The position numbers and the translations under genes were made by a program. Source: Symsagittifera roscoffensis (taxonomy: Eukaryota > Xenacoelomorpha > Acoela > Convolutidae). From it: a stretch of 64,000 bases of DNA. Positions 1 to 11,478 of this stretch are shown here, in pieces. Position 1 is the first letter of the stretch. Every line of letters begins with the position of its first letter. The stretch lies in assembly GCF_963678635.1 (NCBI RefSeq), contig NC_087071.1, positions 24,442,013 to 24,506,012 of the forward strand, written 5' to 3'. Below the pieces are notes generated by a model. That model was not told the DNA's origin, made no database searches, and saw nothing but the letters and a program-made list of their open reading frames with translations.

Positions 1-752
1 TGATTTGCTTGCATAAAAAATCTTAAAATTTTTGCGATCCGGTTTGTCTAAGAAATTACACGAAGCATTTAAAAGATTCAAAGCTCGAATAGTCGAAAAC
101 TCATATTTTGTGCGAACCGATTCCGTCTATGAAGTTAATTGAAATAATTTAATTTTCAAAAGCTCGAATAGCTGGCTTAAGAAATTTAAACTTTTCCCAA
201 ACCGATTCCATATAGAAGAGACTTGATTTTTTTAATTTCAAAGCTCAAAAAGCTTTCTTAAAAAACTTAAAATTGCTTGCGAACAGTTTCACTCTGGAAA
301 ATCGTGAAATATTTCAAAGACTCAAAGTTCAAATAGCCTGCTTAAAAAACTCATATTTCGGGCGAACCAACTGCGTCTATGAAATTGCTTGAAAAAATAT
401 ATTTTTTGAAAGTTCGATCAGCTTTCTTGGAAGTTTCAACTTTTTCACGAAACAATACCGTATATGAAGATACATGAAATAATTTTTAGTTTCGAATCTC
501 GATAAGCTTCCTTTAAAAAATTTAAAACTGTTTGCAAACGGATTCACTCTCGATGATTTTGTAATATATTTCAAAGACTCAATGCTCGAATTGTCTGCTT
601 AAAAAACTCATTAGTTGAGCAAACCGATTCTGTCGATAAAAACACTTGGAAAGAATCAAATGTTTAACTCTCGAATAGCTAGCTAAAAATTTTCATTAAT
701 TTCGCGAGTCCATTCCGCTTCGGAAAAAACTTGAACTTTTTCAGATTCAAAG
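1..752 (+). repeat. Diverged 84-bp satellite monomers, forward orientation
   Basis: About nine monomers of the 84-bp satellite, recognised by repeated cores such as GCGAACCGATTCCGTCTATG and the linker AGCTCGAATAGC. Forward here means that the core reads GCGAACCGATTC on the + strand. Neighbouring monomers differ at many positions and no short higher-order period is obvious, so this is an old or poorly homogenised part of the array. No coding potential is credible: the longest open frames are shadows of the repeat. Confidence 0.9.
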
Positions 753-952
753 NNNNNNNNNNNNNNNNNNNNNNNNNNNNNNNNNNNNNNNNNNNNNNNN
801 NNNNNNNNNNNNNNNNNNNNNNNNNNNNNNNNNNNNNNNNNNNNNNNNNNNNNNNNNNNNNNNNNNNNNNNNNNNNNNNNNNNNNNNNNNNNNNNNNNNN
901 NNNNNNNNNNNNNNNNNNNNNNNNNNNNNNNNNNNNNNNNNNNNNNNNNNNN
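753..952. other. Assembly gap (200 N)
   Basis: Exactly 200 consecutive N bases, a round number typical of a placeholder rather than a measured gap. Satellite monomers flank it in the same orientation on both sides, so the missing DNA is probably more satellite of unknown length. Any reading frame crossing it is meaningless. Confidence 0.99.
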
Positions 953-1324
953 TGCTTAAAATCTTTAACTTTTGTGCGAACTAATTCTTTCTATGAATTA
1001 ACTTGAAGTATTTCAAAGTTGCAAATCTCCAATAGCTTGTTTCAAAAATTCAATTTTTTGCTAACCGCTAGCTGAAAAAAAAATAGATTTTTTTGCTAAC
1101 CGATTGTGTCGATGAAATAATTTGATCTAACTCAAGGTTTCGAATGTCGAAAAGCGTGCTAATAAAATTTAGCCTTTTTGCGAACCTATTCCGTCAATGA
1201 GTTAACTTGAAATACTTCAAAGTTTCGTAGCTCGAAAGGATTGCTGAGAAATCTCAGCTTTTTCACAAACCGGATTTTTCTGAAAAAGATACTTGAAATA
1301 ATTCAATGTTTCAAAACTCAAACA
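953..1324 (+). repeat. Diverged satellite monomers after the gap
   Basis: Four to five forward monomers. One carries a local irregularity near 1045-1105, where a short piece containing TTTTTTGCTAACCG appears twice in quick succession around an A-run, which suggests a partial monomer duplication. No higher-order periodicity is seen until about 1325. Confidence 0.8.
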
Positions 1325-3335
1325 GCGGGCTTACAAATTCAACTTTTGTGCGAACTGATTCTTTCTATGATATAAAAAGAAATGTTTCAAAGTTCCAAAG
1401 CTGCAATAGCTTGTTTTAAAAATTGACTTTTTGTGCAACCGATTCTTTCTATGGAACATTTTGAAATATTTCGAAGGTTTGCAGCTCAAATTTATAGCTG
1501 AACAATCTCAGTTTTTTTGCAAACTGTATTCGTCTTTGAAGAAAATTGAAAGAATTCAAACATTTGAAGTTCGAATAGCTTGCTTAAAATTTCATTCTTT
1601 TCGCGAACTCATTTTGATTATGAGATAACGTGAACTGTTTCAGATTTAAAGCTTGATAAGCTTGCTGTAAAAGGTTGAAAGTTTCGCAATCCTTTTCGTA
1701 TATGAAGCTATATTATATACTTCAAAGTTTCATAATTCGAAAAGCATGCCTAAATTACTCAACCCTTTCACAAACCGATTCCTTCTATGAAACAACCTGA
1801 AGTGTTTCAAAGTTCCAAAGCTGCCATAGCTTGCTTACAAAATTCAATTTTTGTGCGAACTGATTCTTTCTATGAAATAAATAGAAATATTTCAAAGTTC
1901 CAAAGCTCCAATAGCTTGTTTTAAAAATTCAACTTTTGTGCAACCGAATCTTTCTATGGAACATTTTGAAATATTTCAAAGGTTTGCAGCTCAAATTTAT
2001 AGGTGAAAAATCTCAGTTTTTTTGCAAACTGTATTCGTCTTTGAAGAAAATTGAAAGAATTCAAACATTTGAAGTTCGAATAGCTTGCTTAAAATTTCAT
2101 TCTTTTCGCGAACTCATTTTGATTATGAGATAACGTGAACTGTTTCAGATTTAAAGCTTGATAAGCTTGCTGTAAAAGTTTGAAAGTTTCGCAATCCTTT
2201 TCGTATATGAAGCTATATTATATACTTCAAAGTTTCATAATTCGAAAAGCATGCCTAAATTACTCAACCCTTTCACAAACCGAATCCTTCTATGAAACAA
2301 CCTGAAGTGTTTCAAAGTTCCAAAGCTGCCATAGCTTGCTTACAAAATTCAATTTTTGTGCGAACTGATTCTTTCTATGAAATAAATAGAAATATTTCAA
2401 AGTTCCAAAGCTCCAATAGCTTGTTTTAAAAATTCAACTTTTGTGCAACCGAATCTTTCTATGGAACATTTTGAAATATTTCGAAGGTTTGCAGCTCAAA
2501 TTTATAGCTGAACAATCTCAGTTTTTTTGCAAACTGTATTCGTCTTTGAAGAAAATTGAAAGAATTCAAACATTTGAAGTTCGAATAGCTTGCTTAAAAT
2601 TTCATTCTTTTCGCGAACTCATTTTGATTATGAGATAACGTGAACTGTTTCAGATTTAAAGCTTGATAAGCTTGCTGTAAAAGGTTGAAAGTTTCGAAAT
2701 CCTTTTCGTATATGAAGCTATATTATATACTTCAAAGTTTCATAATTCGAAAAGCATGCCTAAATTACTCAACCCTTTCACAAACCGATTCCTTCTATGA
2801 AACAACCTGAAGTGTTTCAAAGTTCCAAAGCTGCCATAGCTTGCTTACAAAATTCAATTTTTGTGCGAACTGATTCTTTCTATGAAATAAATAGAAATAT
2901 TTCAAAGTTCCAAAGCTCCAATAGCTTGTTTTAAAAATTCAACTTTTGTGCAACCGAATCTTTCTATGGAACATTTTGAAATATTTCAAAGGTTTGCAGC
3001 TCAAATTTATAGGTGAAAAATCTCAGTTTTTTTGCAAACTGTATTCGTCTTTGAAGAAAATTGAAAGAATTCAAACATTTGAAGTTCGAATAGCTTGCTT
3101 AAAATTTCATTCTTTTCGCGAACTCATTTTGATTATGAGATAACGTGAACTGTTTCAGATTTAAAGCTTGATAAGCTTGCTGTAAAAGTTTGAAAGTTTC
3201 GCAATCCTTTTCGTATATGAAGCTATATTATATACTTCAAAGTTTCATAATTCGAAAAGCATGCCTAAATTACTCAACCCTTTCACAAACCGAATCCTTC
3301 TATGAAACGACTTGAAGTGTTTCAAAGTTCCAAGC
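1325..3335 (+). repeat. 505-bp six-monomer higher-order repeat, four copies
   Basis: The landmark TTTCTATGGAACATTTTG recurs at an exact 505-bp spacing, four times in all (near 1446, 1951, 2456 and 2961). Each unit holds six different monomers. In order they begin GCTTGTTTTAAAAATT (a), TATAGCTGAACAATCTC (b), CTTGCTTAAAATTTCATTC (c), CTTGCTGTAAAAGG (d), AAAGCATGCCTAAATTACTC (e) and GCTTGCTTACAAAATTC (f). Copies are nearly identical. Copies 1 and 3 share variants such as ATAGCTGAACAATC where copies 2 and 4 have ATAGGTGAAAAATC, so the true repeat is a 1010-bp dimer. The open frame repeated in every copy is a by-product of the period and not a gene. Confidence 0.93.
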
Positions 3336-6300
3336 TTCCATAGCTTGCTCAAAAATTCAAATTTGCTAACCGATACTCTTTTTGAGATAACTTGAAAAAA
3401 TTCAATAGTTCAAAGCTCGAAAACAGCGTGGTTAGAAAATTTTTTTTTGTGCGAACCGATTCCGTCTTTGAAAAAACTTGAAATAATTAAAAAATTCAAA
3501 ACTCAATCAGCCTGCTCAAAAAATCAATTTTTTCAAACCAATTTCATGAATGCGAAAAATTGCAGTCAATCTTTTTGCAAACCGATTCCTTCTATGAAAT
3601 TACGCAAATTCTTCAAACTTTCAAAGCTCTAATAGCTTGCTTAAATTTTCAGTCTTTTTCGCGAACTCATTCCGCATTTGAGATAACTTGAATTATTTCA
3701 GATTTGAAGCTTGATTAGCTTGCTGTAGAAGGCTTGAAAATTTCGCAATCCTTTCCGTATATGAAGGTATAATATATACTTCAAAGTTTCATAATTCGAA
3801 AAGCATGCCTAAAATTCTCAACCCTTTCACAAACCGTATCCTTCTATGAAACGACTTGAAGTGTTTCAAAGTTCCAAGCTTCCATAGCTTGCCAAAAAAC
3901 TCAAACTTGCTAACCGATACTCTTTTTGAGATAACTTGAAATAATTCAATAGTTCAAAGCTCGAAAACAGCGTGGTTAGAAAATTTTTTTTTGTGCGAAC
4001 CGATTCCGTCTTTGAAAAAACTTGAAATAATTAAAAGTTTCAAAACTCAATCAGCCTGCTCAAAAAATCAATTTTTTCAAACCAATTTCATGAATGCGAA
4101 AAATTGCAGTCAATCTTTTTGCGAACCGATTCCTTCTATGAAATTACGCAAATTCTTCAAACTTTCAAAGCTCTAATAGCTTGCTTAAATTTTCAGTCTT
4201 TTTCGCGAACTCATTCCGCATTTGAGATAATTGAATTATTTCAAACTCAAAGCTTGATTAGCTTGCTTAAAAATTTATTTAAGCGTTTTCGCGAACCGGT
4301 TTCGTCTTTTAAATATATTTTAAAACATATATAATTTTCAAAACTCAAATAGCTTGCTTAAAAGCTTCATTCTATTCGCAAAACCCATTCCGCTTCGGAA
4401 AAAACTTAAACTTTTTCAGATTCAAAGCATGATAGGCTTGCTGTAAAAAGCTTGAAACTTTGGCAATCCTTTCCGTATATAAAATTATATTATAGTCTTC
4501 AAAGTTTTATAATTCGAAAAGCATGCCTTAAAAATTCTCAACTCTTTCACAAACCGATTCCTTCCATGAAACAACCCGAAATGTTTCAAAGTTCCAAAGC
4601 TTCCATAGCTTGCTTAAAAGTTCAAATCTGCTAACCCATACTCTTTTTGAGATAACTTGAAATAACTCAAAAGTTCAAAGCTCGAAAAACAGCGTGGTTA
4701 AAAAACTTACTTTTTTTGCGAACCGATTCCGTCTTTGAAATAACTTGAAATAACTCAAAGCTTCAAAACTCAAACAGCGTGCCTAAAAAATTCAACTTTT
4801 GTGCAACTGATTCTTTGTATGAAACAATTTGAAATATTTCAAAGGTTTGCATCTCAAAATTAAAGCTGAAAAATCTCAGTTTTTTTGCAAACCGTATTCG
4901 TCTTTGAAGAAAATTGAAAAAATTCAAACATTTAAAGTTCGAATACCTTGCTTAAAATTCGTTCTTTTCGCAAACTTATTCCGATTATGAGATAACTTGA
5001 ACTATTGCAGACTTAAATCTTGATTAGCTTGCTGTAAAAGGTTGAAAATTTCGCAATCCTTTCCGTATATGAAGGTATAATATATACTTCAAAGTTTCAT
5101 AATTCGAAAAGCATGCCTAAAATTCTCAACCCTTTCACAAACCGTATCCTTCTATGAAACGACTTGAAGTGTTTCAAAGTTCCAAGCTTCCATAGCTTGC
5201 TCAAAAACTCAAACTTGCTAACCGATACTCTTTTTGAGATAACTTGAAATAATTCAATAGTTCAAAGCTCGAAAACAGCGTGGTTAGAAAATTTATTTTT
5301 TTTTGCGAACCGATTCCGTCTTTGAAAAAACTTGAAATAATTAAAAGTTTCAAAACTCAATCAGCCTGCTCAAAAAATTAATTTTTTCAAACCAATTTCA
5401 TGAATGCGAAAAATTGCAGTCAATCTTTTTGCGAACCGATTCCTTCTATGAAATCACGCAAATTCTTCAAACTTTCAAAGCTCTAATAGCTTGCTTAAAT
5501 TTTCAGTCTTTTTCGCGAACTCATTCCGCATTTGAGATAATTGAATTATTTCAAACTCAAAGCTTGATTAGCTTGCTTAAAAATTTATTTAAGCGTTTTC
5601 GCGAACCGGTTTCGTCTTTTAAATATATTTTAAAACATACATAATTTTCAAAACTCAAATAGCTTGCTTAAAAGCTTCATTCTATTCGCAAAACCCATTC
5701 CGCTTCGGAAAAAACTTAAACTTTTTCAGATTCAAAGCATGATAGGCTTGCTGTAAAAAGCTTGAAACTTTGGCAATCCTTTCCGTATATAAAATTATAT
5801 TATAGTCTTCAAAGTTTTATAATTCGAAAAGCATGCCTTAAAAATTCTCAACTCTTTCACAAACCGATTCCTTCCATAAAACAACCCGAAATGTTTCAAA
5901 GTTCCAAAGCTTCCATAGCTTGCTTAAAAGTTCAAATCTGCTAACCGATACTCTTTTTGAGATAACTTGAAATAACTCAAAAGTTCAAAGCTCGAAAAAC
6001 AGCGTGGTTAAAAAACTTACTTTTTTTGCGAACCGATTCCGGCTTTGAAATAACTTGAAATAACTCAAAGCTTCAAAACTCAAACAGCGTGCCTAAAAAA
6101 TTCAACTATTGTGCAACTGATTCTTTGTATGAAACAATTTGAAATATTTCAAAGGTTTGCAGCTCAAAATTAAAGCTGAAAAATCTCAGTTTTTTTGCAA
6201 ACCGTATTCGTCTTTGAAGAAAATTGAAAAAATTCAAACATTTAAAGTTCGAATACCTTGCTTAAAATTTCGTTCTTTTCGCAAACTTATTCCGATTATG

Positions 6301-8980
6301 AGATAACTTGAACTATTGCAGACTTAAAGCTTGATTAGCTTGCTGTAAAAGGTTGAAAATTTCGCAATCCTTTCCGTATATGAAGGTATAATATATACTT
6401 CAAAGTTTCATAATTCGAAAAGCATGCCTAAAATTCTCAACCCTTTCACAAACCGTATCCTTCTATGAAACGACTTGAAGTGTTTCAAAGTTCCAAGCTT
6501 CCATAGCTTGCCCAAAAACTCAAACTTGCTAACCGATACTCTTTTTGAGATAACTTGAAATAATTCAATAGTTCAAAGCTCGAAAACAGCGTGGTTAGAA
6601 AATTTATTTTTTTTTGCGAACCGATTCCGTCTTTGAAAAAACTTGAAATAATTAAAAGTTTCAAAACTCAATCAGCCTGCTCAAAAAATCAACTTTTTAA
6701 AACCAATTCATGAATGCGAAAAATTGCAGTCAATCTTTTTGCGAACCGATTGCTTCTATGAAATTACGCAAATTCTTCAAACTTTCAAAGCTCTAATAGC
6801 TTGCTTAAATTTTCAGTCTTTTTCGCGAACTCATTCCGCATTTGAGATAATTGAATTATTTCAAACTCAAAGCTTGATTAGCTTGCTTAAAAATTTAAGC
6901 GTTTTCGCGAACCAGTTTCGTCTTTTAAATATATTTTAAAACATATATAATTTTCAAAACTCAAATAGCTTGCTTAAAAGCTTCATTCTAGTCGCAAAAC
7001 CCATTCCGCTTCGGAAAAAACTTGAACTTTTTCAGATTCAAAGCATGATATGCTTGCTGTAAAAAGCTTGAAACTTTGGCAATCCTTTCCGTATATAAAA
7101 TTATATTATAGTCTTCAAAGTTTCATAATTCGAAAAGCATGCCTAAAAATCTCAACCCTTTCGCAAACCGAATCCTTCTATGAAACGACTTGAAGTGTTT
7201 CAAAGTTCCAAGCTTCCATAGCTTGCTTTAATTATCAAATTTGCTAACCGATTCGGTTTTATGTGATAACTTGAAATCAATCAATAGTTGAAAGCTCAAA
7301 AACATCGTGGTTAGAAATTTTAATTTTTGCGAACCGATTACGGCTTTGAAATAAATTGAAATAGTTCAAAGTTTCAAAACTCAAACAGCGCGCTTGAAAA
7401 GTTCAACCTTCGTGCAAACCGATTCTTTCTATGAAAGAATTTGAAATATTTCAATGGTTCGTAGCTCAAATTTATAGCTGAGAAATTTCAGCTTTTTCGC
7501 AAACCGTAATCAATTTTGAAGAAAATTGAAAAATTCAAACATTCAAAGTTCGATTAGCTTGCTTAAGATTTCATTCTTTTCACGAAATTATTCCGAGCAT
7601 GAGATAACTTGAATTATTTCAGATTTGAAGCTTGATTAGCTTGCTGTAGAAGGCTTGAAAATTTCGCAATCCTTTCCGTATATGAAGGTATAATATATAC
7701 TTCAAAGTTTCATAATTCGAAAAGCATGCCTAAAATTCTCAACCCTTTCACAAACCGTATCCTTCTATGAAACGACTTGAAGTGTTTCAAAGTTCCAAGC
7801 TTCCATAGCTTGCCCAAAAACTCAAACTTGCTAACCGATACTCTTTTTGAGATAACTTGAAATAATTCAATAGTTCAAAGCTCGAAAACAGCGTGGTTAG
7901 AAAATTTATTTTTTTTGCGAACCGATTCCGTCTTTGAAAAAACTTGAAATAATTAAAAGTTTCAAAAAACTCAATCAGCCTGCTCAAAAAATCAACTTTT
8001 TTAAACCAATTTCATGAATGCGAAAATATGCAGTCAATCTTTTTGCGAACCGATTGCTTCTATGAAATTACGCAAATTCTTCAAACTTTCAAAGCTCTAA
8101 TAGCTTGCTTAATTTTTCAGTCTTTTTCGCGAACTCATTCCGCATTTGAGATAATTGAATTATTTCAAACTCAAAGCTTGATTAGCTTGCTTAAAAATTT
8201 AAGCGTTTTCGCGAACCAGTTTCGTCTTTTAAATATATTTTAAAACATATATAATTTTCAAAACTCAAATAGCTTGCTTAAAAGCTTCATTCTAGTCGCA
8301 AAACCCATTCCGCTTCGGAAAAAACTTAAACTTTTTCAGATTCAAAGCATGATAGGCTTGCTGTAAAAAGCTTGAAACTTTGGCAATCCTTTCCGTATAT
8401 AAAATTATATTATAGTCTTCAAAGTTTCATAATTCGAAAAGCATGCCTAAAAATCTCAACCCTTTCGCAAACCGAATCCTTCTATGAAACGACTTGAAGT
8501 GTTTCAAAGTTCCAAGCTTCCATAGCTTGCTTTAAATATCAAATTTGCTAACCGATTCGGTTTTATGTGATAACTTGAAATCAATCAATAGTTGAAAGCT
8601 CAAAAACATCGTGGTTAGAAATTTTAATTTTTGCGAACCGATTACGGCTTTGAAATAAATTGAAATAGTTCAAAGTTTCAAAACTCAAACAGCGCGCTTG
8701 AAAAGTTCAACCTTCGTGCAAACCGATTCTTTCTATGAAAGAACTTGAAATATTTCAATGGTTTGTAGCTCAAATTTATAGCTGAGAAATTTCAGCTTTT
8801 TCGCAAACCGTAATCAATTTTGAAGAAAATTGAAAAATTCAAACATTCAAAGTTCGATTAGCTTGCTTAAGATTTCATTCTTTTCACGAAATTATTCCGA
8901 GCATGAGATAACTTGAATTATTTCAGATTTGAAGCTTGATTAGCTTGCTGTAGAAGGCTTGAAGTTTTCGCAATCCTTTC
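3336..8980 (+). repeat. About 1.31-kb higher-order repeat array (four copies plus a partial)
   Basis: The landmark CCGTATATGAAGGTATAATA recurs near 3755, 5065, 6375 and 7677, giving periods of about 1310, 1310 and 1303 bp (15 to 16 monomers). A related but diverged form sits near 8981, where the array ends. The first halves of all four units match. The second halves fall into two types: units 1 and 2 contain CAACCCGAAATGTTTC, units 3 and 4 contain GATTCGGTTTTATGTG, so the order is A-A-B-B. A partial leading unit (3336-3754) resembles the following one at a 544-bp offset. Small length changes, such as a deletion near 6893 that is shared at 8197, mark the copies. Confidence 0.88.
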
Positions 8981-10870
8981 CGTATATGAAAATATATGAT
9001 ACACTTCGAAGTTTCATATTTCGAAAAGCATGCCTAAATATCTCAACCCTTTCACAAACCGATTCCTTCTATGAAACAATCTGAAATAATTCAAAGTTCC
9101 AAAGCTTCAATAGCTTTCTTAAGAAATTCAAATTTTCGCTAACTGATTCGGTTTTATGTGATAACTTGAAAAAGTTCAAAGTTTCAAAACTCGACCGGTG
9201 TGCTAAAAAAATCAACTTTTTGCAAACCAATACATCAATCAGACAAGCTGAAGTCAATCTATTTGCGAACCGATTCCTTCTAGGAAACTACTCAAATAAT
9301 TCAAACATTCAAAAGTCGAATAGCTTGCTTAAAATTCATTCTTTTCGCGAACTCATTCCGCGTATGAGATAATTGAGTTTTTTTCAGACTCAAAGCTTAA
9401 TTAGTTTGCTTTAAAATTTCAACGTTTTTGCAAATCGATTTCGTCTATGAAATATATATATATAAACATATATAATTTTCAAAACTGGAATAGTGAAGTG
9501 TTTCAAAGTTCTAAAGCTTCCAAAGCTTGCTTGAAAATTCAAATTTGCTAACCAATAGTCTATTTGAGACAACTTGAAATAATTCGCTCGAAGCTCGAAA
9601 AAGCTCGAAAAACAGCGTGGTTAAAAAATTACTTTTTTGCGAACCGTTTCCGGCTTTGAAATAACTTGAAATAATTAAAAGTTTCAAAACTCAAACAGCG
9701 TGCTTAAAAAATCAACTTTTTGCAAACCGATTTCATGAATCAGACAAGTTGAAGCCAATCTTTTTGTGAAGCAATTCCTTCTATGAAATTACTCAAATAC
9801 TTCATACTTTCAAAGCTCCAATAGCTTGCTTAAAACTTCATTCTTTTCGCGAGTTCATTCTGCATATGAGATAATTGAATTATTTGAAACTCAAAGCTTG
9901 ATTAGCTCGCTTAAAAAACTCACTGTTTTTGCGAACCGATTTCCTCTATAAAATAAATTTAAAAAAATCAATTTTTCAAAACTCGAATAGCTTGCTTAAA
10001 AGCTTCATTCTTTTCGCAAAACCCATTCCGCTTCGGAAAAAACCTAATTTTTTGCAGATTCAAAGCTTGATTTGCCTAGTAACAAAACTTGAAAATTTCA
10101 CAATTCGTTCCGTAAATGAAATTGCATGATAAACTTCAAAGTTTCATAGCTCAAAAAGGATGCGTAAAAACTTCAAACCTTTGACGAACCGATTACTTCT
10201 TTGAAATAATTTGAAATACTTCAAATTTTCGAAACTGCAGTAGCTTGCTTAGAAATTCATTTTTTTTTCGCTAACAGATTCACTTTATGACATACCTTGA
10301 AAATATTCGACGTTTAAAAGCTCGAACAGGTTGCCAAACGAATTTAACCCTTTTGTGAACCGATTCTGTCAGTTAGATAAGTTGAAATATTTCAAAGTTT
10401 CATAGGTCAAATTGATAGACAAAAAATCTCAGCTTTTTTGCAAACCGGATTCGTCTTTGAAAGAAATTGAAAGACTTCAAACTTTCGAAGGTCGAATCGC
10501 CTTCTTAACAACTCCATTCTTTTGCCAAACCGATTCCGCGTATGAGATAACTTGAACTATATAAGATTCAGAGCTTGACTAGATTGCTTGAAAAAGTCAA
10601 CACTTTCACGAATTGAATTTTTCTATGAAATAACTTGTTACATTTGAAAGTTTCAAAGCTCCAATAGCTAGCCTAAAAAATTACACTTTCTTGCTAACCG
10701 ATTCTGTCATTAATATAACTTGGAATTCTTCAAAGTTTCGTAGCTCAAATTTTTTGCTGAAAAATCTCCGCTTTTTCACAAACCGGTTTTGTCAAATAAG
10801 TTACTTGAAATAATTCAAATTTTCGAAGCTCGAATAGCTTTCATGAAAATTTCATTTTTTTCGCAAACTC
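8981..10870 (+). repeat. Diverged satellite monomers, no clear higher-order period
   Basis: About 22 forward monomers with cores such as TTTGCGAACCGATTTCCTC. They include monomer types seen in the neighbouring arrays, but no near-identical unit recurs in this interval. Minor features are a short AT dinucleotide run at about 9451-9462 and a triplicated AAGCTCGAAA motif near 9590-9612, both small replication-slippage products. Nothing else is seen here. Confidence 0.85.
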
Positions 10871-11063
10871 TGAAGTATATCATGTAAATTCATATACGGA
10901 ACGAATTGTGAAATTTTCAAGTTTTGTTACTAGGCTAATCAAGCTTTGAATCTGAAAAAGATCAGATCTTTTTCAGATTCATAGCTTCATTAGCCTAGTA
11001 AGAAAACTTGAAAGTTTCACAATTCGTCAATTTGTTCCGTGTATGAAATTACATGATATACTT
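10871..11063. repeat. Imperfect palindrome: one inverted monomer abutting a forward monomer
   Basis: A perfect 16-bp inverted repeat, GAATCTGAAAAAGATC at 10948-10963 with its complement at 10965-10980, is separated by one base (A at 10964). Similarity continues outward imperfectly for about 90 bp per arm: the left arm reads TGAAGTATATCATGTAAATT near 10870 and the right arm ends with TTACATGATATACTTCA near 11063. The right arm matches the forward monomer at 10061-10137, so the left arm is a single monomer copied in reverse. This is a local fold-back duplication just 5' of the LINE insertion in window coordinates. Confidence 0.9.
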
Positions 11064-11302
11064 CAGAGTTTCGTAGCTCAAAAAGGATGCGTAAAAAATT
11101 CATTCCTTTCACGAACCAGTTCCTTCTATGAAATAATATGAAATAATTCAAATTTTCGAAACTCCATAGCTTGCTTAAAAACTTAGCTCGTAGCTCAAAT
11201 TTATTGCTGAAAAATTGCAGCCTTTTTGAAATTCGTTTTCGTCTTTCAAAAAACTTGAAAGAATTCAAACTTTCAAACGTCGAATAGCTTGCTTAAGAAC
11301 TT
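11064..11302 (+). repeat. Satellite monomers left of the LINE insertion
   Basis: About three diverged forward monomers. The last is interrupted after GCTTGCTTAAGAACTT (ending at 11302), exactly where an uninterrupted monomer would continue with CATTCTTTTCGCG. That continuation is found right of the insertion at 12717, which shows the array was complete before the element landed. Confidence 0.88.
11299..11302. repeat. Target-site duplication, left copy (ACTT)
   Basis: ACTT ends the left satellite flank, and the same four bases begin the right flank at 12713-12716. Joining the flanks over one copy restores a normal monomer phase (AAGAACTTCATTC). It is short, and the following T-run makes the left edge ambiguous by a base or two. 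Confidence 0.6.
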
Positions 11303-11478
11303 TTTTTTAATTATTTTTTTATTCTAGAAGAAAAATGAGGGCTTAAAATATCCTACAAGATACAATTTTTTTCACCCTCTCAATATTCACATTACAAGTA
11401 CAATGTTATAACAACATCTAGTGGAATTAACAAGGAGAAAACTCCTGGGAGCAGCGGGGCAGATGGGAATGTATCCGA
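11303..11478 (-). other. LINE 3' untranslated region with A-rich tail and AATAAA
   Basis: Non-coding stretch between the end of the degenerate ORF (11479) and the left border. On the minus strand it ends in AGAATAAAAAAATAATT followed by an A-run. AATAAA lies at 11318-11323, a polyadenylation-signal-like hexamer next to the A-rich tail. This fixes the element's orientation (minus) and its 3' end. Confidence 0.75.

Noticed and set aside
731-1006. 91-codon open frame near the left end
   Set aside because: Most of it spans the N gap, so it has no sequence support.
1431-3143. Four 65-codon frames spaced 505 bp apart
   Set aside because: Same explanation: products of the six-monomer HOR. Variation between copies follows the DNA repeat pattern, with no visible preference for silent changes.
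9451-9462. AT dinucleotide microsatellite
   Set aside because: Only about six AT units. Similar short runs arise often in such AT-rich monomers, so it is not a notable feature.
10948-10980. Transcription terminator hairpin
   Set aside because: The perfect palindrome with an A/T-rich flank could look like one, but it is made of satellite monomer sequence with no gene beside it and in a eukaryotic context. A reversed monomer explains it fully.
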